This document shows, piece by piece, positions 8,359 to 16,603 of a stretch of 64,000 bases of DNA (its first letter is position 1; every line of letters begins with the position of its first letter). The translations under genes were made by a program, and so were the position numbers. Source of the DNA: RBG-13-68-16 sp041494245 (GTDB lineage: Bacteria; Acidobacteriota; Thermoanaerobaculia; Thermoanaerobaculales; Thermoanaerobaculaceae); the NCBI GenBank assembly GCA_041494245.1, contig JBGQAK010000001.1, positions 288,913 through 352,912 on the forward strand, read 5' to 3'. The notes beneath the pieces are model-generated. The model made no database searches. It worked only from the letters and a program-made list of their open reading frames with translations, and was not told the DNA's origin.

Positions 8359-9447
8359 TCAGAATAGTCCGACCATCGAGCCCGCGTACCCGGTCAGCTC
8401 CATGTACCCCTGGCCCGTCGCCGTCCCCGTGACCGCCACCGGCCCCTCCCAGTACACCGTCCCGGTGGATGCGCGCGCGTCCAGTTCCGCGGCGGCCACC
8501 TCGGGGCGCACCGCGAGGTCGAGGCCGGCGAGCGGGACGCGCACGCGCACGGTCGCGGGGTAGCGGGCGCCGCTCCTCGAGCTCGACCAGAAGCTCTCCG
8601 GCTCCAGCGTGAAATCGGCCGCGGTCAGGTGGCGGGTACGGCCGTCGCGCTCGACCAGAGTGCCTGCCGACTCCGGGGCGGCGCGGCCGTCGGCACTGCG
8701 CAGGCGGTAGAGCATGAGCTCGCGGCCGTCGGCCAGGCGTAACCCCAGCCAGTCCCACCCGACCACGCCGGGCCCGAGCTGGCTGCTGCCCCACTCGTGG
8801 TCGAGCCACGCCTCCCCGTGCATCGCGAGGCGTCGGGAGCCGAGGGTGAGCGTCCCCTGAACGGCCAGGCGCGTGAAGCTCACATAGGCCGAGGCGTTGC
8901 CAGGGCCTCCCTTGAGCGAGACCCCGCCCTCGCCCTGGAGCACCAGCGGCTTTTCGGGGTGCAGCTCCAGCTTCACCCCGGTCCCGACGTCCCGGTCGTC
9001 GGCGGAAAGGGAGACGGCGCCGCTCGCCAGACGCCGCATCTCCCAGTCGTCGAGGACGATCTGGAGATCGTCGGCCGAGGCGAAGGCGAGGCCGGCCGCG
9101 ATGCGCCGCACCCGCTCGGCGAACAGCACCTTCCCGGCGGCGATGTCGGCCACGGCAAGGTGACCGGCGAGGACCTCGCGGGCACGCAGCGCCGAGGCGC
9201 CGGCCTGAGGCGGCGAGGGGTCGAGCCCCCTGCGGAAGAACGTGAGCTGGAAGGAGAACCGGTGGCCGGCATCGTCGGTGAGCGTCCCGGTGACGTACCA
9301 CCACTCAGTCCGGAACTCGGGGTGGGAGCCGTGGTCGCGGGGGAAGCTCAGCGTCAGGGGCGCCGCGACCGTGGCCCACTGGGAGCCGGCCGCGACTGAG
9401 GCGGCGAGCAACAGGGCCAGCGCGAGCACCGGCCTACCCCTCCTCAC
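8359..9447 (-). CDS. exported lipocalin-like AttH/CrtC-family protein
   Basis: A 362-residue protein with a signal peptide (RGRPVLALALLLAASVAAGS) followed at once by the family hallmark FPRDHGSHPEFRTEWWYVTG. Later motifs are RFSFQLTFFRRGLDP and, in the middle, LDHEWGSSQLGPGVVGWDW. This is the two-lipocalin-domain fold of the carotenoid 1,2-hydratase/AttH family. The role of AttH with its ABC transporter is unproven; it is thought to handle hydrophobic molecules in the periplasm. Its start overlaps the end of the upstream permease gene by 14 nt, so the three genes 12663 to 8359 form one operon. Confidence 0.88.
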   Translation of the reverse strand: MRRGRPVLALALLLAASVAAGSQWATVAAPLTLSFPRDHGSHPEFRTEWWYVTGTLTDDAGHRFSFQLTFFRRGLDPSPPQAGASALRAREVLAGHLAVADIAAGKVLFAERVRRIAAGLAFASADDLQIVLDDWEMRRLASGAVSLSADDRDVGTGVKLELHPEKPLVLQGEGGVSLKGGPGNASAYVSFTRLAVQGTLTLGSRRLAMHGEAWLDHEWGSSQLGPGVVGWDWLGLRLADGRELMLYRLRSADGRAAPESAGTLVERDGRTRHLTAADFTLEPESFWSSSRSGARYPATVRVRVPLAGLDLAVRPEVAAAELDARASTGTVYWEGPVAVTGTATGQGYMELTGYAGSMVGLF

Positions 9448-11989
9448 GCAGCGCCTCGCTCGGGTGCATGCGTGCGGCGGCCAGCGCGGGCGCGAGCCCC
9501 GCGAGGAGGCACGCCAGGGTCACGAGGAGCCCGGTGGCGGCGAGCGCGGGCCAGGGCGGGAGGAAGCGCAGCGTCCAGCCGAACGACTGGAGGTTGACCA
9601 CCTTGACCAGCACCAGGCCGATGGCGAGCCCGGTGACGAGACCGCCCGCTGCCCCGGCAAGGCCGAGGAGCGCCGCCTGCACGGCCACTACCACGGCGAC
9701 CTGGGCGCGCGAGCCGCCCAGCGCGCGCAGCAGCGCGAGGTCCCGCCGGCGCTCGCCGAGCAGGGCGAACAGCACGGTGAGCACGGCCAGCACCGCCACC
9801 GCCGCCGCCACCACCTGGAGCGCGCGCGTGATCGCGAACGTCCTGTCGAAGATCGCCACCACCTCGGCGCGCAGCTCGCGGTTGAGCAGGGCATCCACCA
9901 AGAAGCGTCCGCCCAGGGCGACCAGCAGCTTCTCGCGCGCGGCGACGGGGTCGGCGCCAGGCGGCAGGAAGAGCGCCAGCTCCTGCGGGCCGTCGTCGGG
10001 GTAGATGTGCAGGAAATCGGCGCGGTCGATCACCACCATCCCCTGCTGGTGGGAGTAGTCGTGGAAGACCGCCTCCACCTTCTTCACCAGCTCCCCCCCC
10101 GGCACCCGCAGGCGGATCGTGTCCCCCTCTTTCACGCCGAACCGGTTCGCGAGCGGCTCATTGACCACCGCGGCGTGGCGCTCCAGCGCCGCGGCGAACA
10201 CGGCGCGGGAGTCGCGCCCGTCGCGGAACGTCACCGCGCCGCGCCTCGCCACGATCGGGAACACCCCGGCGCCGAGCGTGACCGGCTGCCCCTCGAGGAA
10301 CGCCTGTGCGGTGTGGAACGGGTCCACCACTTGAGCGCCAAAGAGGCGCAGCGCGATGCGCACCACCTCGGGGTCCAGCCGCCCAACCTGCACGCCGGTG
10401 GTGGCGGCGAGGGGACGGACCCAGACGTCGGCGTGCATCCCCTGGTTGGCCCACTCCACGACCGTGGCGCGGAAGGAGTGGACCATCGTACCGATGGCGG
10501 CGGCGAGTGCGACCGCCACGCCGACCGCGCCTGCCGCCCAGCTCGCGCGCCGGCGCCCCGCGGCCAGCGCCGCGACCGCCAGACGCACCGGAGTGCCCAC
10601 CGAGGTGCGCAGCAGCGGCCCGGAGCCATGCCGGGCGAGTGCGTCCAGAACCGGGGAGGCGGCCACCAGGAGCGCGCCCAGGATCGCCAGGCTTCCGAGC
10701 AGCGCGGCGACCGGAAGGTCGTTCCAGGCGGGGGCGCGCACGAGGGCGGCGGCCAGGGTCAGCAAGGCAAGCACGAGCAGCGCCGCGCGCCGGCGCGACG
10801 GGCGCCGCAGGAACACCGGCCGCTCGCTGACCAGCCCCTGCACCGGGGGGGTCTCGACGGCCTCGACTAGCGGGAGGGCGGCGGCGGCCAGGGAGGCCGC
10901 CACGCCCAGGAGCAGCCCGAGCGCCGCCAGCCAGAGGGGGAGCTCGATCGCCGTAGCCGGGACCCCGCGCACGACCGCGGCAACGGTCGAGCGTACGCTG
11001 CCAAGGGCGGCTCGGGCACCGAGAACGCCGCCCGCGACGCCGAGGGCGCCTCCCAGCGTCCCGATCGCCGCCGCCTCGACGAGCACGGCACCTGCCAGCT
11101 GAGCGCGCGACGCGCCGAGCGAGCGGGCGATCGCCAACACGGTGCGCCGTTGCACGACGGAGGTGGCGAGCGTGGTGGCGACCAGCACCGCGCCCACGAA
11201 CAGCGAGACGCCCGAGAGCGCCACCAGGTTGAACTCGAGCGCCCGCACCATGCTTGAGGTTTCCTCCCCGCGGCGGGCCGGCGCCTCGACCCTGACGGTG
11301 TCCGGCAGCAGGCGGCGGGCTTCCGCCGTGAGCCTTTCCTCGGAGACGCCGCGGCGCGGGACCAGCTCGATGCGGTCCAGCCGCCCCGCTCGGCCGAACA
11401 ACTCCTGGGCGAGCGCCACGTCCACGATGAGCACGCGGTCCCAGGCGGAGGCGAAACGGGGGGGCGTGAAGAGTGCCGCGACCGTGAGGGTCTCGCGCCG
11501 CGCCCGCACGGAGATGACCAGCGGGTCCCCGACGCGCACCTTGAGGCGCGCGGCGAGGTTGGCGGGCACGACCACGCCCCGCCCGGTGAGCACCCGGGTG
11601 ATCGCCTGGGCGGGCGGCGAACCTGCGGTCGAGAGGTGGAGGCTCCGCACCTGGGCGTCCACCAGCAGGTCCACGCCCAGGACGCGCACCGCGTCGCCAA
11701 GGGCAGGCACGAGCGCGATCTCCTCGATCACAGGTACGACCGCGGCCTCGGCGGTGAGGGGGCGCAGCCGCCCCAGCAGCTCCTCGGGGACGCCCGCGGG
11801 CGCCGTGACCTCGGCCCGGGCGCGGCCGGCCACCTCCGCCACCCCTTCCCGCAGCGACGCCACCGCGGCCTGGCTCGCGGCGATCGTCGCGACCACCGCC
11901 GCGATCCCGGCCGCCACGCCGACGACGGTGGTGACGAAGCGCAGGGGGCGCCGCCGCACCGGGCGCAGGACGAGGGTGCGCAGCAACAT
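9434..11989 (-). CDS. ABC transporter permease, two FtsX domains (AttF/AttG-like)
   Basis: An 851-residue membrane protein. It has an N-terminal TM helix (TTVVGVAAGIAAVVATIAASQA), a periplasmic MacB-type domain, a first FtsX TM bundle (about residues 245-380) and a central TM pair. A second periplasmic segment and a C-terminal FtsX bundle follow (VVAAAVAVLAVLTVLFALLGERR through ATGLLVTLACLLAGL). The ending ARMHPSEALREEG is typical of the family. Large two-FtsX permeases with a small LolD-type ATPase and an AttH lipocalin are the usual AttEFGH-like arrangement; here AttF and AttG would be fused. These mechanotransmitter-type ABC systems move lipophilic molecules or lipoproteins in the periplasm rather than importing solutes. 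The gap to the ATPase gene is 2 nt. Confidence 0.88.
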   Translation of the reverse strand: MLLRTLVLRPVRRRPLRFVTTVVGVAAGIAAVVATIAASQAAVASLREGVAEVAGRARAEVTAPAGVPEELLGRLRPLTAEAAVVPVIEEIALVPALGDAVRVLGVDLLVDAQVRSLHLSTAGSPPAQAITRVLTGRGVVVPANLAARLKVRVGDPLVISVRARRETLTVAALFTPPRFASAWDRVLIVDVALAQELFGRAGRLDRIELVPRRGVSEERLTAEARRLLPDTVRVEAPARRGEETSSMVRALEFNLVALSGVSLFVGAVLVATTLATSVVQRRTVLAIARSLGASRAQLAGAVLVEAAAIGTLGGALGVAGGVLGARAALGSVRSTVAAVVRGVPATAIELPLWLAALGLLLGVAASLAAAALPLVEAVETPPVQGLVSERPVFLRRPSRRRAALLVLALLTLAAALVRAPAWNDLPVAALLGSLAILGALLVAASPVLDALARHGSGPLLRTSVGTPVRLAVAALAAGRRRASWAAGAVGVAVALAAAIGTMVHSFRATVVEWANQGMHADVWVRPLAATTGVQVGRLDPEVVRIALRLFGAQVVDPFHTAQAFLEGQPVTLGAGVFPIVARRGAVTFRDGRDSRAVFAAALERHAAVVNEPLANRFGVKEGDTIRLRVPGGELVKKVEAVFHDYSHQQGMVVIDRADFLHIYPDDGPQELALFLPPGADPVAAREKLLVALGGRFLVDALLNRELRAEVVAIFDRTFAITRALQVVAAAVAVLAVLTVLFALLGERRRDLALLRALGGSRAQVAVVVAVQAALLGLAGAAGGLVTGLAIGLVLVKVVNLQSFGWTLRFLPPWPALAATGLLVTLACLLAGLAPALAAARMHPSEALREEG

Positions 11990-11991
11990 CT

Positions 11992-12663
11992 CTACAGCAC
12001 CGCCTCGATCCCGCCGTCGCGCAGCCGGATCACGCGGTCGGCCACCGTCGCGATGTTCTCGTCGTGGGTGACGAGCAGCAGCGCGCTCCCCTCCTCGCGC
12101 CGCAGCTCGTCCATGAGCCGCAGCACCGCCGCCCCGGAGGCCGAGTCGAGGCTGCCGGTGGGCTCGTCGGCGAGCACCACGGCGGGGCGGTGCACCAGGG
12201 CGCGTGCCACCGCGGTGCGCTGCTGCTCCCCGCCGGAGAGCTCGGCCGGGAAGTGGGCGCGGCGGGGCGCGAGGCCGACGCGCCGGATGAGCTCGGCGAC
12301 GCGTGCCGCGTCACGGTGGCCGTCGAGCGCCAGCGGTAGGGCGACGTTCTCCTCCACCGTGAGGTGCGGCATGAGGTGGAACGCCTGGAAGACGATGCCG
12401 ATGTCGTGCCGCCGCGCTGCGACGAGCGCGGCCTCGCCCGCGGTCGCGAGGTCGGTGCCGCACACGATCACCTCGCCCTCGTCCGGGCGGTCCACCCCGG
12501 CCACCAGGTTGAGCGTTGTGGACTTGCCGCACCCCGAAGGCCCCACCAGCGCGACCATCTCGCCGGAGGACAGCGTGAAGGAGATGTCGTGCAGGGCGTG
12601 GACGACCTCGTCGCCGCGCCGGTAGCGCTTGTTCACCGCGCGCAGTTCGGTGACGATGCTCAT
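11992..12663 (-). CDS. ABC transporter ATP-binding protein (LolD/MacB/AttE-like)
   Basis: A 223-residue ATPase of the LolD/FtsE/MacB class: Walker A GPSGCGKST, Q-loop FQAFHLMPHLTVEENVALPL, signature LSGGEQQRTAVARAL, Walker B VVLADEPTGSLD, and H-loop LLVTHDENIA. The length is normal. It is the first gene of the operon with the FtsX permease and the AttH-like lipocalin and would energise them. It is divergent from the DUF1295 gene at 12748, so the promoters for both must lie in 12664-12747. Confidence 0.93.
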   Translation of the reverse strand: MSIVTELRAVNKRYRRGDEVVHALHDISFTLSSGEMVALVGPSGCGKSTTLNLVAGVDRPDEGEVIVCGTDLATAGEAALVAARRHDIGIVFQAFHLMPHLTVEENVALPLALDGHRDAARVAELIRRVGLAPRRAHFPAELSGGEQQRTAVARALVHRPAVVLADEPTGSLDSASGAAVLRLMDELRREEGSALLLVTHDENIATVADRVIRLRDGGIEAVL

Positions 12664-12747
12664 GGTGAGAGTGTATGGCCAACTGGAGTCGCCGTCGCGC
12701 TTCCCCGACGGGCCGATGCGCTAGCATCGCTTGGAGGACGGCAAAGG

Positions 12748-13578
12748 ATGATCCCGTTCACGCTGGTGCTCCTTGCCTGGCTGCTGATGGCCGTGGTCAT
12801 GGCTGTGCTCTGGCTGGTGCAGCGCGCGACCCGCAACGCGGGGGTCGTGGACGTAGGGTGGGCCGGCGGGCTCGGCGCGCTGGTGGTTCTCTATGCGCTC
12901 CTCACGCTCGGCGACCCGCTTCGAAGGGTGCTCGTGGGCGTGCTGGCGGGGGCGTGGTCGTTGCGGCTGGCCTCGTACATCCTCACCAACCGGGTGCTCG
13001 GCAGGAGCGAGGACGGCCGCTACCAGGCGCTGCGTGCGCGCTGGGGCGAGAGGGCGCAGCCGTACTTCTTCGTGTTCTTCCAGGCGCAGGCCGTGCTCGA
13101 CGTGCTGTTCTCCCTCCCGTTCCTGGTGGCGATGACCAACCCCCGCCAGGGGATCGGCGCCTGGGGCGTCGCCGGCGTGCTCGTCTGGCTGGTGGCGGTG
13201 GCGGGGGAGGCCGTGGCCGACCGCCAGCTCGCGGCGTTCCGCGCGGACCCGGCCAATCGAGGCAGGACTTGCCGGGTTGGGCTGTGGCGCGCCTCCCGCC
13301 ACCCCAACTACTTCTTCGAGTGGGTGCACTGGTGGTCGTACGTCCTACTCGCGGTGGGCTCGCCATGGTGGGCGCTCACGCTCGTCGGTCCGGCGCTGAT
13401 GGTGTTCTTCCTCTTCAAGGTGACCGGTATCCCGGCCACCGAGGCGCAGGCGCTCGCCTCCCGCGGCGAGGACTACCGCGACTACCAGCGCACGACGAGC
13501 GCGTTCATCCCGTGGTTCCCGAAGAAACAGGGGGCCGGGCACCGGGCTCAGGGCACAGGGGAAGACACGGCCCTCTGA
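12748..13578 (+). CDS. DUF1295 membrane protein (steroid 5-alpha-reductase-like)
   Basis: A 276-residue polytopic protein with about seven hydrophobic segments, starting at the ATG at 12748 with GGAGG at 12733-12737 upstream. The open frame upstream of this ATG overlaps the divergent ATPase gene and is spurious. Hallmarks of DUF1295 are near the C-terminus: LWRASRHPNYFFEWVHWW, then KVTGIPATEAQALASRG, YRDYQRTTSAFIPWFP. The family is related to steroid 5-alpha reductases and isoprenylcysteine methyltransferases, but its substrate in bacteria is not established. The last dozen residues (GAGHRAQGTGED) are encoded by a short dispersed DNA repeat. Confidence 0.88.
   Translation: MIPFTLVLLAWLLMAVVMAVLWLVQRATRNAGVVDVGWAGGLGALVVLYALLTLGDPLRRVLVGVLAGAWSLRLASYILTNRVLGRSEDGRYQALRARWGERAQPYFFVFFQAQAVLDVLFSLPFLVAMTNPRQGIGAWGVAGVLVWLVAVAGEAVADRQLAAFRADPANRGRTCRVGLWRASRHPNYFFEWVHWWSYVLLAVGSPWWALTLVGPALMVFFLFKVTGIPATEAQALASRGEDYRDYQRTTSAFIPWFPKKQGAGHRAQGTGEDTAL
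13537..13559. repeat. short dispersed 23-bp repeat, copy 2 (inverted)
   Basis: This is an inverted copy of 7791-7813 (about 19 of 23 positions), lying inside the last codons of the DUF1295 gene. It contributes the Gly/Ala/His/Arg-rich tail of that protein. Confidence 0.45.
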
Positions 13579-13600
13579 AACGGGGCGCGAGACCGCAGGT

Positions 13601-15133
13601 TCACCAGGAGGTGGCAAGCGGGCCGATGGCCCCCTCGACGGTGGTCAGCACCTCGCAACGCTCCACCGCGGCGGCCATGGCGTTGTGGTCCGGGAACAGC
13701 GGGCGGTCCTCCTCGAGGTGCGCGACCACCTTGCGCACGCCGGCCTTGGCGGCGCGCGTGCCGACACCCGGGGTGAACTCGCGAAAGTCGAGCGCCTGCG
13801 CGGCGGCGATCAGCTCGATCGCCAGCACACCGTAGGCGTTCTTCAGGATCTGTTTCGTCTTGAGGGCCGCATTCATGCCCATCGAAACGAAGTCCTCCTG
13901 GTCTGCCGCGGCCGGGATCGACTGGATGCACGCCGGGGTGGAGAGGATGCGCTGCTCGACGATTAGCGTGTCGGCGGTGTACTGCGAGAGCATGAGCCCG
14001 GAGAACATCCCGGCGCCCTTGGTGAGGAACGCCGGCAGTCCCACCGAGAGGGCGGGGTTGAGGAGGCGGTTGAGGCGACGCTCCGAGAGCACGCTGACCG
14101 TGGTGAGGCCGGCGCCCACCATGTCGAGCGGCAGGGACACCGGCGTGCCCTGGAAGTTGGCTCCCGTAAGCACCCGGTTCTCCTCGCACACGAAGATCGG
14201 GTTGTCACCGACGCCGTTCAATTCGATCTCGAACTGCGTCCTCGCGTACGCCATGACGTCGCGCACCGCGCCGATGACCTGGGGCGTCGAGCGCATCGAG
14301 TAGGCGTCCTGCACCTTGACCTTGAGCTTTCCGGTGACCAGGTCGGAGCCGTCCATCACTTTCCGCAGGTTGGCCGCGCACGTGACCGCGCCCGGGAAGC
14401 CGCGCAGCTCGTGGAGCTTCCCCTGGTACGGCTTCATGTTGGCGAGCAGTGCCTCGAGCGTCATGGCGGCGGCGATCTCGGCCTGTGCGATCCAGCGCTC
14501 GGCGTCGTGCAGGATCAGGCAGCCGATCCCGGTGATCAGGTTCGACCCGTTGATGGCGGCGAGGCCGTCGCGCGCCTGTAGACCCGGCACCGGGATGCCG
14601 GCCTTCTCCATCGCGTTGGCCGTCGGCATGCGCTCGCCGTGGTAGAAGCTCTCCCCCTCGCCCATCAGGGCCAGGGCGATCTGACTCATGGGCGCGAGGT
14701 CGCCGCACGCGCCCACGCTGCCCTTCTCGCACACCACCGGCGTCACGCCCGCGTTGAGCATCGCCACGTAGGTGAGGGGAATCTCGGGGCGGCACCCGGA
14801 GAACCCGCGCGCGTGGACGTTGATGCGGGAGACCATGGCCGCGCGCACGTGCTCGACCGGCGCAGGCTCGCCGATGCCGGCGGCGTGGTTGTAGATGAGG
14901 TAGCGCTGGAACTGCTTCACCTGCTCGTCGGTGAGCACGACCTCGGAGAACTCGCCGATCCCGGTGTTGACGCCGTACATGATCTCGTGGGCGACGATCT
15001 TCTTCTCGAGCATGCCGCGGCACTTCGCGATCCGCTCGAGCGACTCGGCGGCCAGGTCCATCTTCTCGCCGTGGCGTGCCACGTTCACGACGTCCTCGAT
15101 CGTCAGGTGCTGTCCGTCCAGGATCACAGCCAT
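13601..15133 (-). CDS. MIO-dependent aromatic amino acid ammonia-lyase or 2,3-aminomutase (HAL family)
   Basis: A 510-residue HAL/PAL-family enzyme. Start is the ATG at 15133 with GGAAGGA 7 nt upstream. The cofactor loop reads GSVGACGDLAPMSQ: the MIO triad is Ala142-Cys143-Gly144 instead of Ala-Ser-Gly. Residue numbers track Pseudomonas putida HAL closely: Y53 (YGVNTGIGEF), H83 (NHAAG), N195 (INGSN), Y278/R281 (QDAYSMR), F327 (ANFQGTP) and E413 (DQEDFVSMG). The glutamate favours histidine lyase, but NFQGTP and DFVSMG are closer to PAL/tyrosine aminomutase sequences, so substrate and reaction (urocanate formation or beta-amino acid formation) are open. No other hut gene is nearby, which weakens a histidine-utilisation role. 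Confidence 0.88.
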   Translation of the reverse strand: MAVILDGQHLTIEDVVNVARHGEKMDLAAESLERIAKCRGMLEKKIVAHEIMYGVNTGIGEFSEVVLTDEQVKQFQRYLIYNHAAGIGEPAPVEHVRAAMVSRINVHARGFSGCRPEIPLTYVAMLNAGVTPVVCEKGSVGACGDLAPMSQIALALMGEGESFYHGERMPTANAMEKAGIPVPGLQARDGLAAINGSNLITGIGCLILHDAERWIAQAEIAAAMTLEALLANMKPYQGKLHELRGFPGAVTCAANLRKVMDGSDLVTGKLKVKVQDAYSMRSTPQVIGAVRDVMAYARTQFEIELNGVGDNPIFVCEENRVLTGANFQGTPVSLPLDMVGAGLTTVSVLSERRLNRLLNPALSVGLPAFLTKGAGMFSGLMLSQYTADTLIVEQRILSTPACIQSIPAAADQEDFVSMGMNAALKTKQILKNAYGVLAIELIAAAQALDFREFTPGVGTRAAKAGVRKVVAHLEEDRPLFPDHNAMAAAVERCEVLTTVEGAIGPLATSW

Positions 15134-15296
15134 GGGGTCGTCCTTCCCGACGAGCCCGCACGGGGCCGTCCGTTGGCGCCACGAGATCATACCGGCTTTT
15201 CACAAGCGCGTCTCGCAAGACTGCGTCTAGGGCTCCGCTCCGGCGGTGGGGAATGGGCGTATGTGCGGCGACAGTTGGCAGGAGGCGGGAGAAGCC

Positions 15297-16010
15297 ATGT
15301 CGAATCCCGTCCTGTACGTGCCCATTATCACCACGGTCTTCTCGCTTGTCTTCTCGGTCGTGCTCCTGCAGAGGTACCGGGCCAAGGGCAGGGGCGCCCA
15401 CCTGCTGTGGTGGGCGTTCGGGGTGTTTATCTACGCCGTCGGTACCTTTACCGAGAGCTTCACGAGCCTGTTCGGCTGGCATGAGGGGATCTTCCGCGCC
15501 TGGTACATCTCCGGGGCGCTGCTGGGCGGGGCGCCGCTGGCCCAGGGGACGGTTTACCTCCTGCTGCGGCGGCGGGCCGCGAACTGGCTGACGATGGCGC
15601 TCGTGAGCTTTTTCCTGGTGGCGGCCGGCTGCGTGCTGGCCTCGCCGCTCAACCTCGCGCTCGTCGAGCCCCACCGGCTTTCCGGCAAGGTGCTGGCGTG
15701 GCCGTGGGTGCGCCTCTTCTCCCCGTTCATCAACACCTACGCGCTGATCTTCCTCGTCGGTGGCGCTGCGCTCTCCGCCTGGTGCTTCAGCAAGCGCGGC
15801 GACACCTACCACCGGTTCGTTGGCAACGTGCTGATCGCGGTGGGGGCGCTGCTGCCGGGGATCGGCGGGACGTTCACGCGCTTCGGTTACACCGAGGTAC
15901 TCTACGTCACCGAACTCCTCGGCCTGACTCTCGTGTACGTCGGTTACCGCTTCAACGTGGGCGGGCCGCTCGCCGCCCCGGAGCGCGCCCAGGCACGGCC
16001 TGCGTTGTAG
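15297..16010 (+). CDS. seven-TM membrane protein of unknown function
   Basis: A 237-residue protein, nearly all membrane. The ATG at 15297 follows GGAGG at 15281-15285. Seven hydrophobic segments can be drawn, from PVLYVPIITTVFSLVFSVVL to VLYVTELLGLTLVYVGYRF, with short polar loops. The topology resembles 7-TM sensory input modules, but no output domain follows, and I recognise no catalytic motif. It is divergent from the MIO-enzyme gene and 36 nt upstream of a DUF1232 gene, with which it may be cotranscribed. Confidence 0.7.
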   Translation: MSNPVLYVPIITTVFSLVFSVVLLQRYRAKGRGAHLLWWAFGVFIYAVGTFTESFTSLFGWHEGIFRAWYISGALLGGAPLAQGTVYLLLRRRAANWLTMALVSFFLVAAGCVLASPLNLALVEPHRLSGKVLAWPWVRLFSPFINTYALIFLVGGAALSAWCFSKRGDTYHRFVGNVLIAVGALLPGIGGTFTRFGYTEVLYVTELLGLTLVYVGYRFNVGGPLAAPERAQARPAL

Positions 16011-16046
16011 CGGGCGCGCTGGGCGACGGCGGGGTACAATCGCGAC

Positions 16047-16478
16047 GTGGCCCCAGGGGTCCGTTCCGCGTTGTTTGTCCGTGCGGCCGAGAGAGCGGCC
16101 ACGCTGGTCGCGGGCACGCCGCGCCTGGGCCGGACGCTGGCAGCCGCGGCCGCGGCGCTGAAGACCCGCGGGAGGTCGTTGGGCGGCGTGCGGCGGGACG
16201 CGCAGGGGCTGGCCCGCATGGCGCGCGAGGTGGGGGAAGGGCGCTACCGCACGCTCCCGAAGGGCTCGCTGATCGCCATCGTGGCGGCGATGCTGTACTT
16301 CCTGGACCCGCTGGACGCCATTCCGGACTTCATCCCGGTCATCGGATTCCTGGATGATGCAGCCGTGCTGCTGTGGGTGGCGAACCGCGTGCGGCACGAC
16401 CTCGACGCGTTCCTCACGTGGGAGGCAGGCCAGGGCGCCGTCATCGCCGTCGTTCCGGTGGCCACACCGGCGAGCTGA
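16047..16478 (+). CDS. DUF1232 (YkvA-like) small membrane protein
   Basis: A 143-residue protein starting at GTG 16047. The C-terminal half is the DUF1232 hallmark: MLYFLDPLDAIPDFIPVIGF followed by LDDAAVLLWVANRVRHDLD, an amphipathic/hydrophobic hairpin with the conserved DPLDAIPDFIP motif. The N-terminal half is basic and Ala-rich. The molecular role of the family is unknown; members are membrane-associated. It probably belongs to the same transcript as the 7-TM gene. Confidence 0.82.
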   Translation: MAPGVRSALFVRAAERAATLVAGTPRLGRTLAAAAAALKTRGRSLGGVRRDAQGLARMAREVGEGRYRTLPKGSLIAIVAAMLYFLDPLDAIPDFIPVIGFLDDAAVLLWVANRVRHDLDAFLTWEAGQGAVIAVVPVATPAS

Positions 16479-16603
16479 GGCGGCCGCGAAGACCCGGAAT
16501 CGGGTGATGATCACGTACGGTGAAAAATGGGCGGGCGCCGCAGCGCGCTGCCCCGCGGAACCGGTTCCACGCGAGAGGGGCGACGCGCATCATGGCTTTG
16601 CCT

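Noticed and set aside
13601..15133. Naming the MIO enzyme hutH
   Set aside because: The Ala-Cys-Gly triad, PAL/aminomutase-like NFQGTP and DFVSMG motifs, and lack of hut neighbours leave the substrate unresolved.
14205..16514. 769-codon minus-strand open frame across the MIO enzyme, 7-TM and DUF1232 genes
   Set aside because: It runs across three genes in both orientations with low-complexity sequence; a codon-bias shadow.
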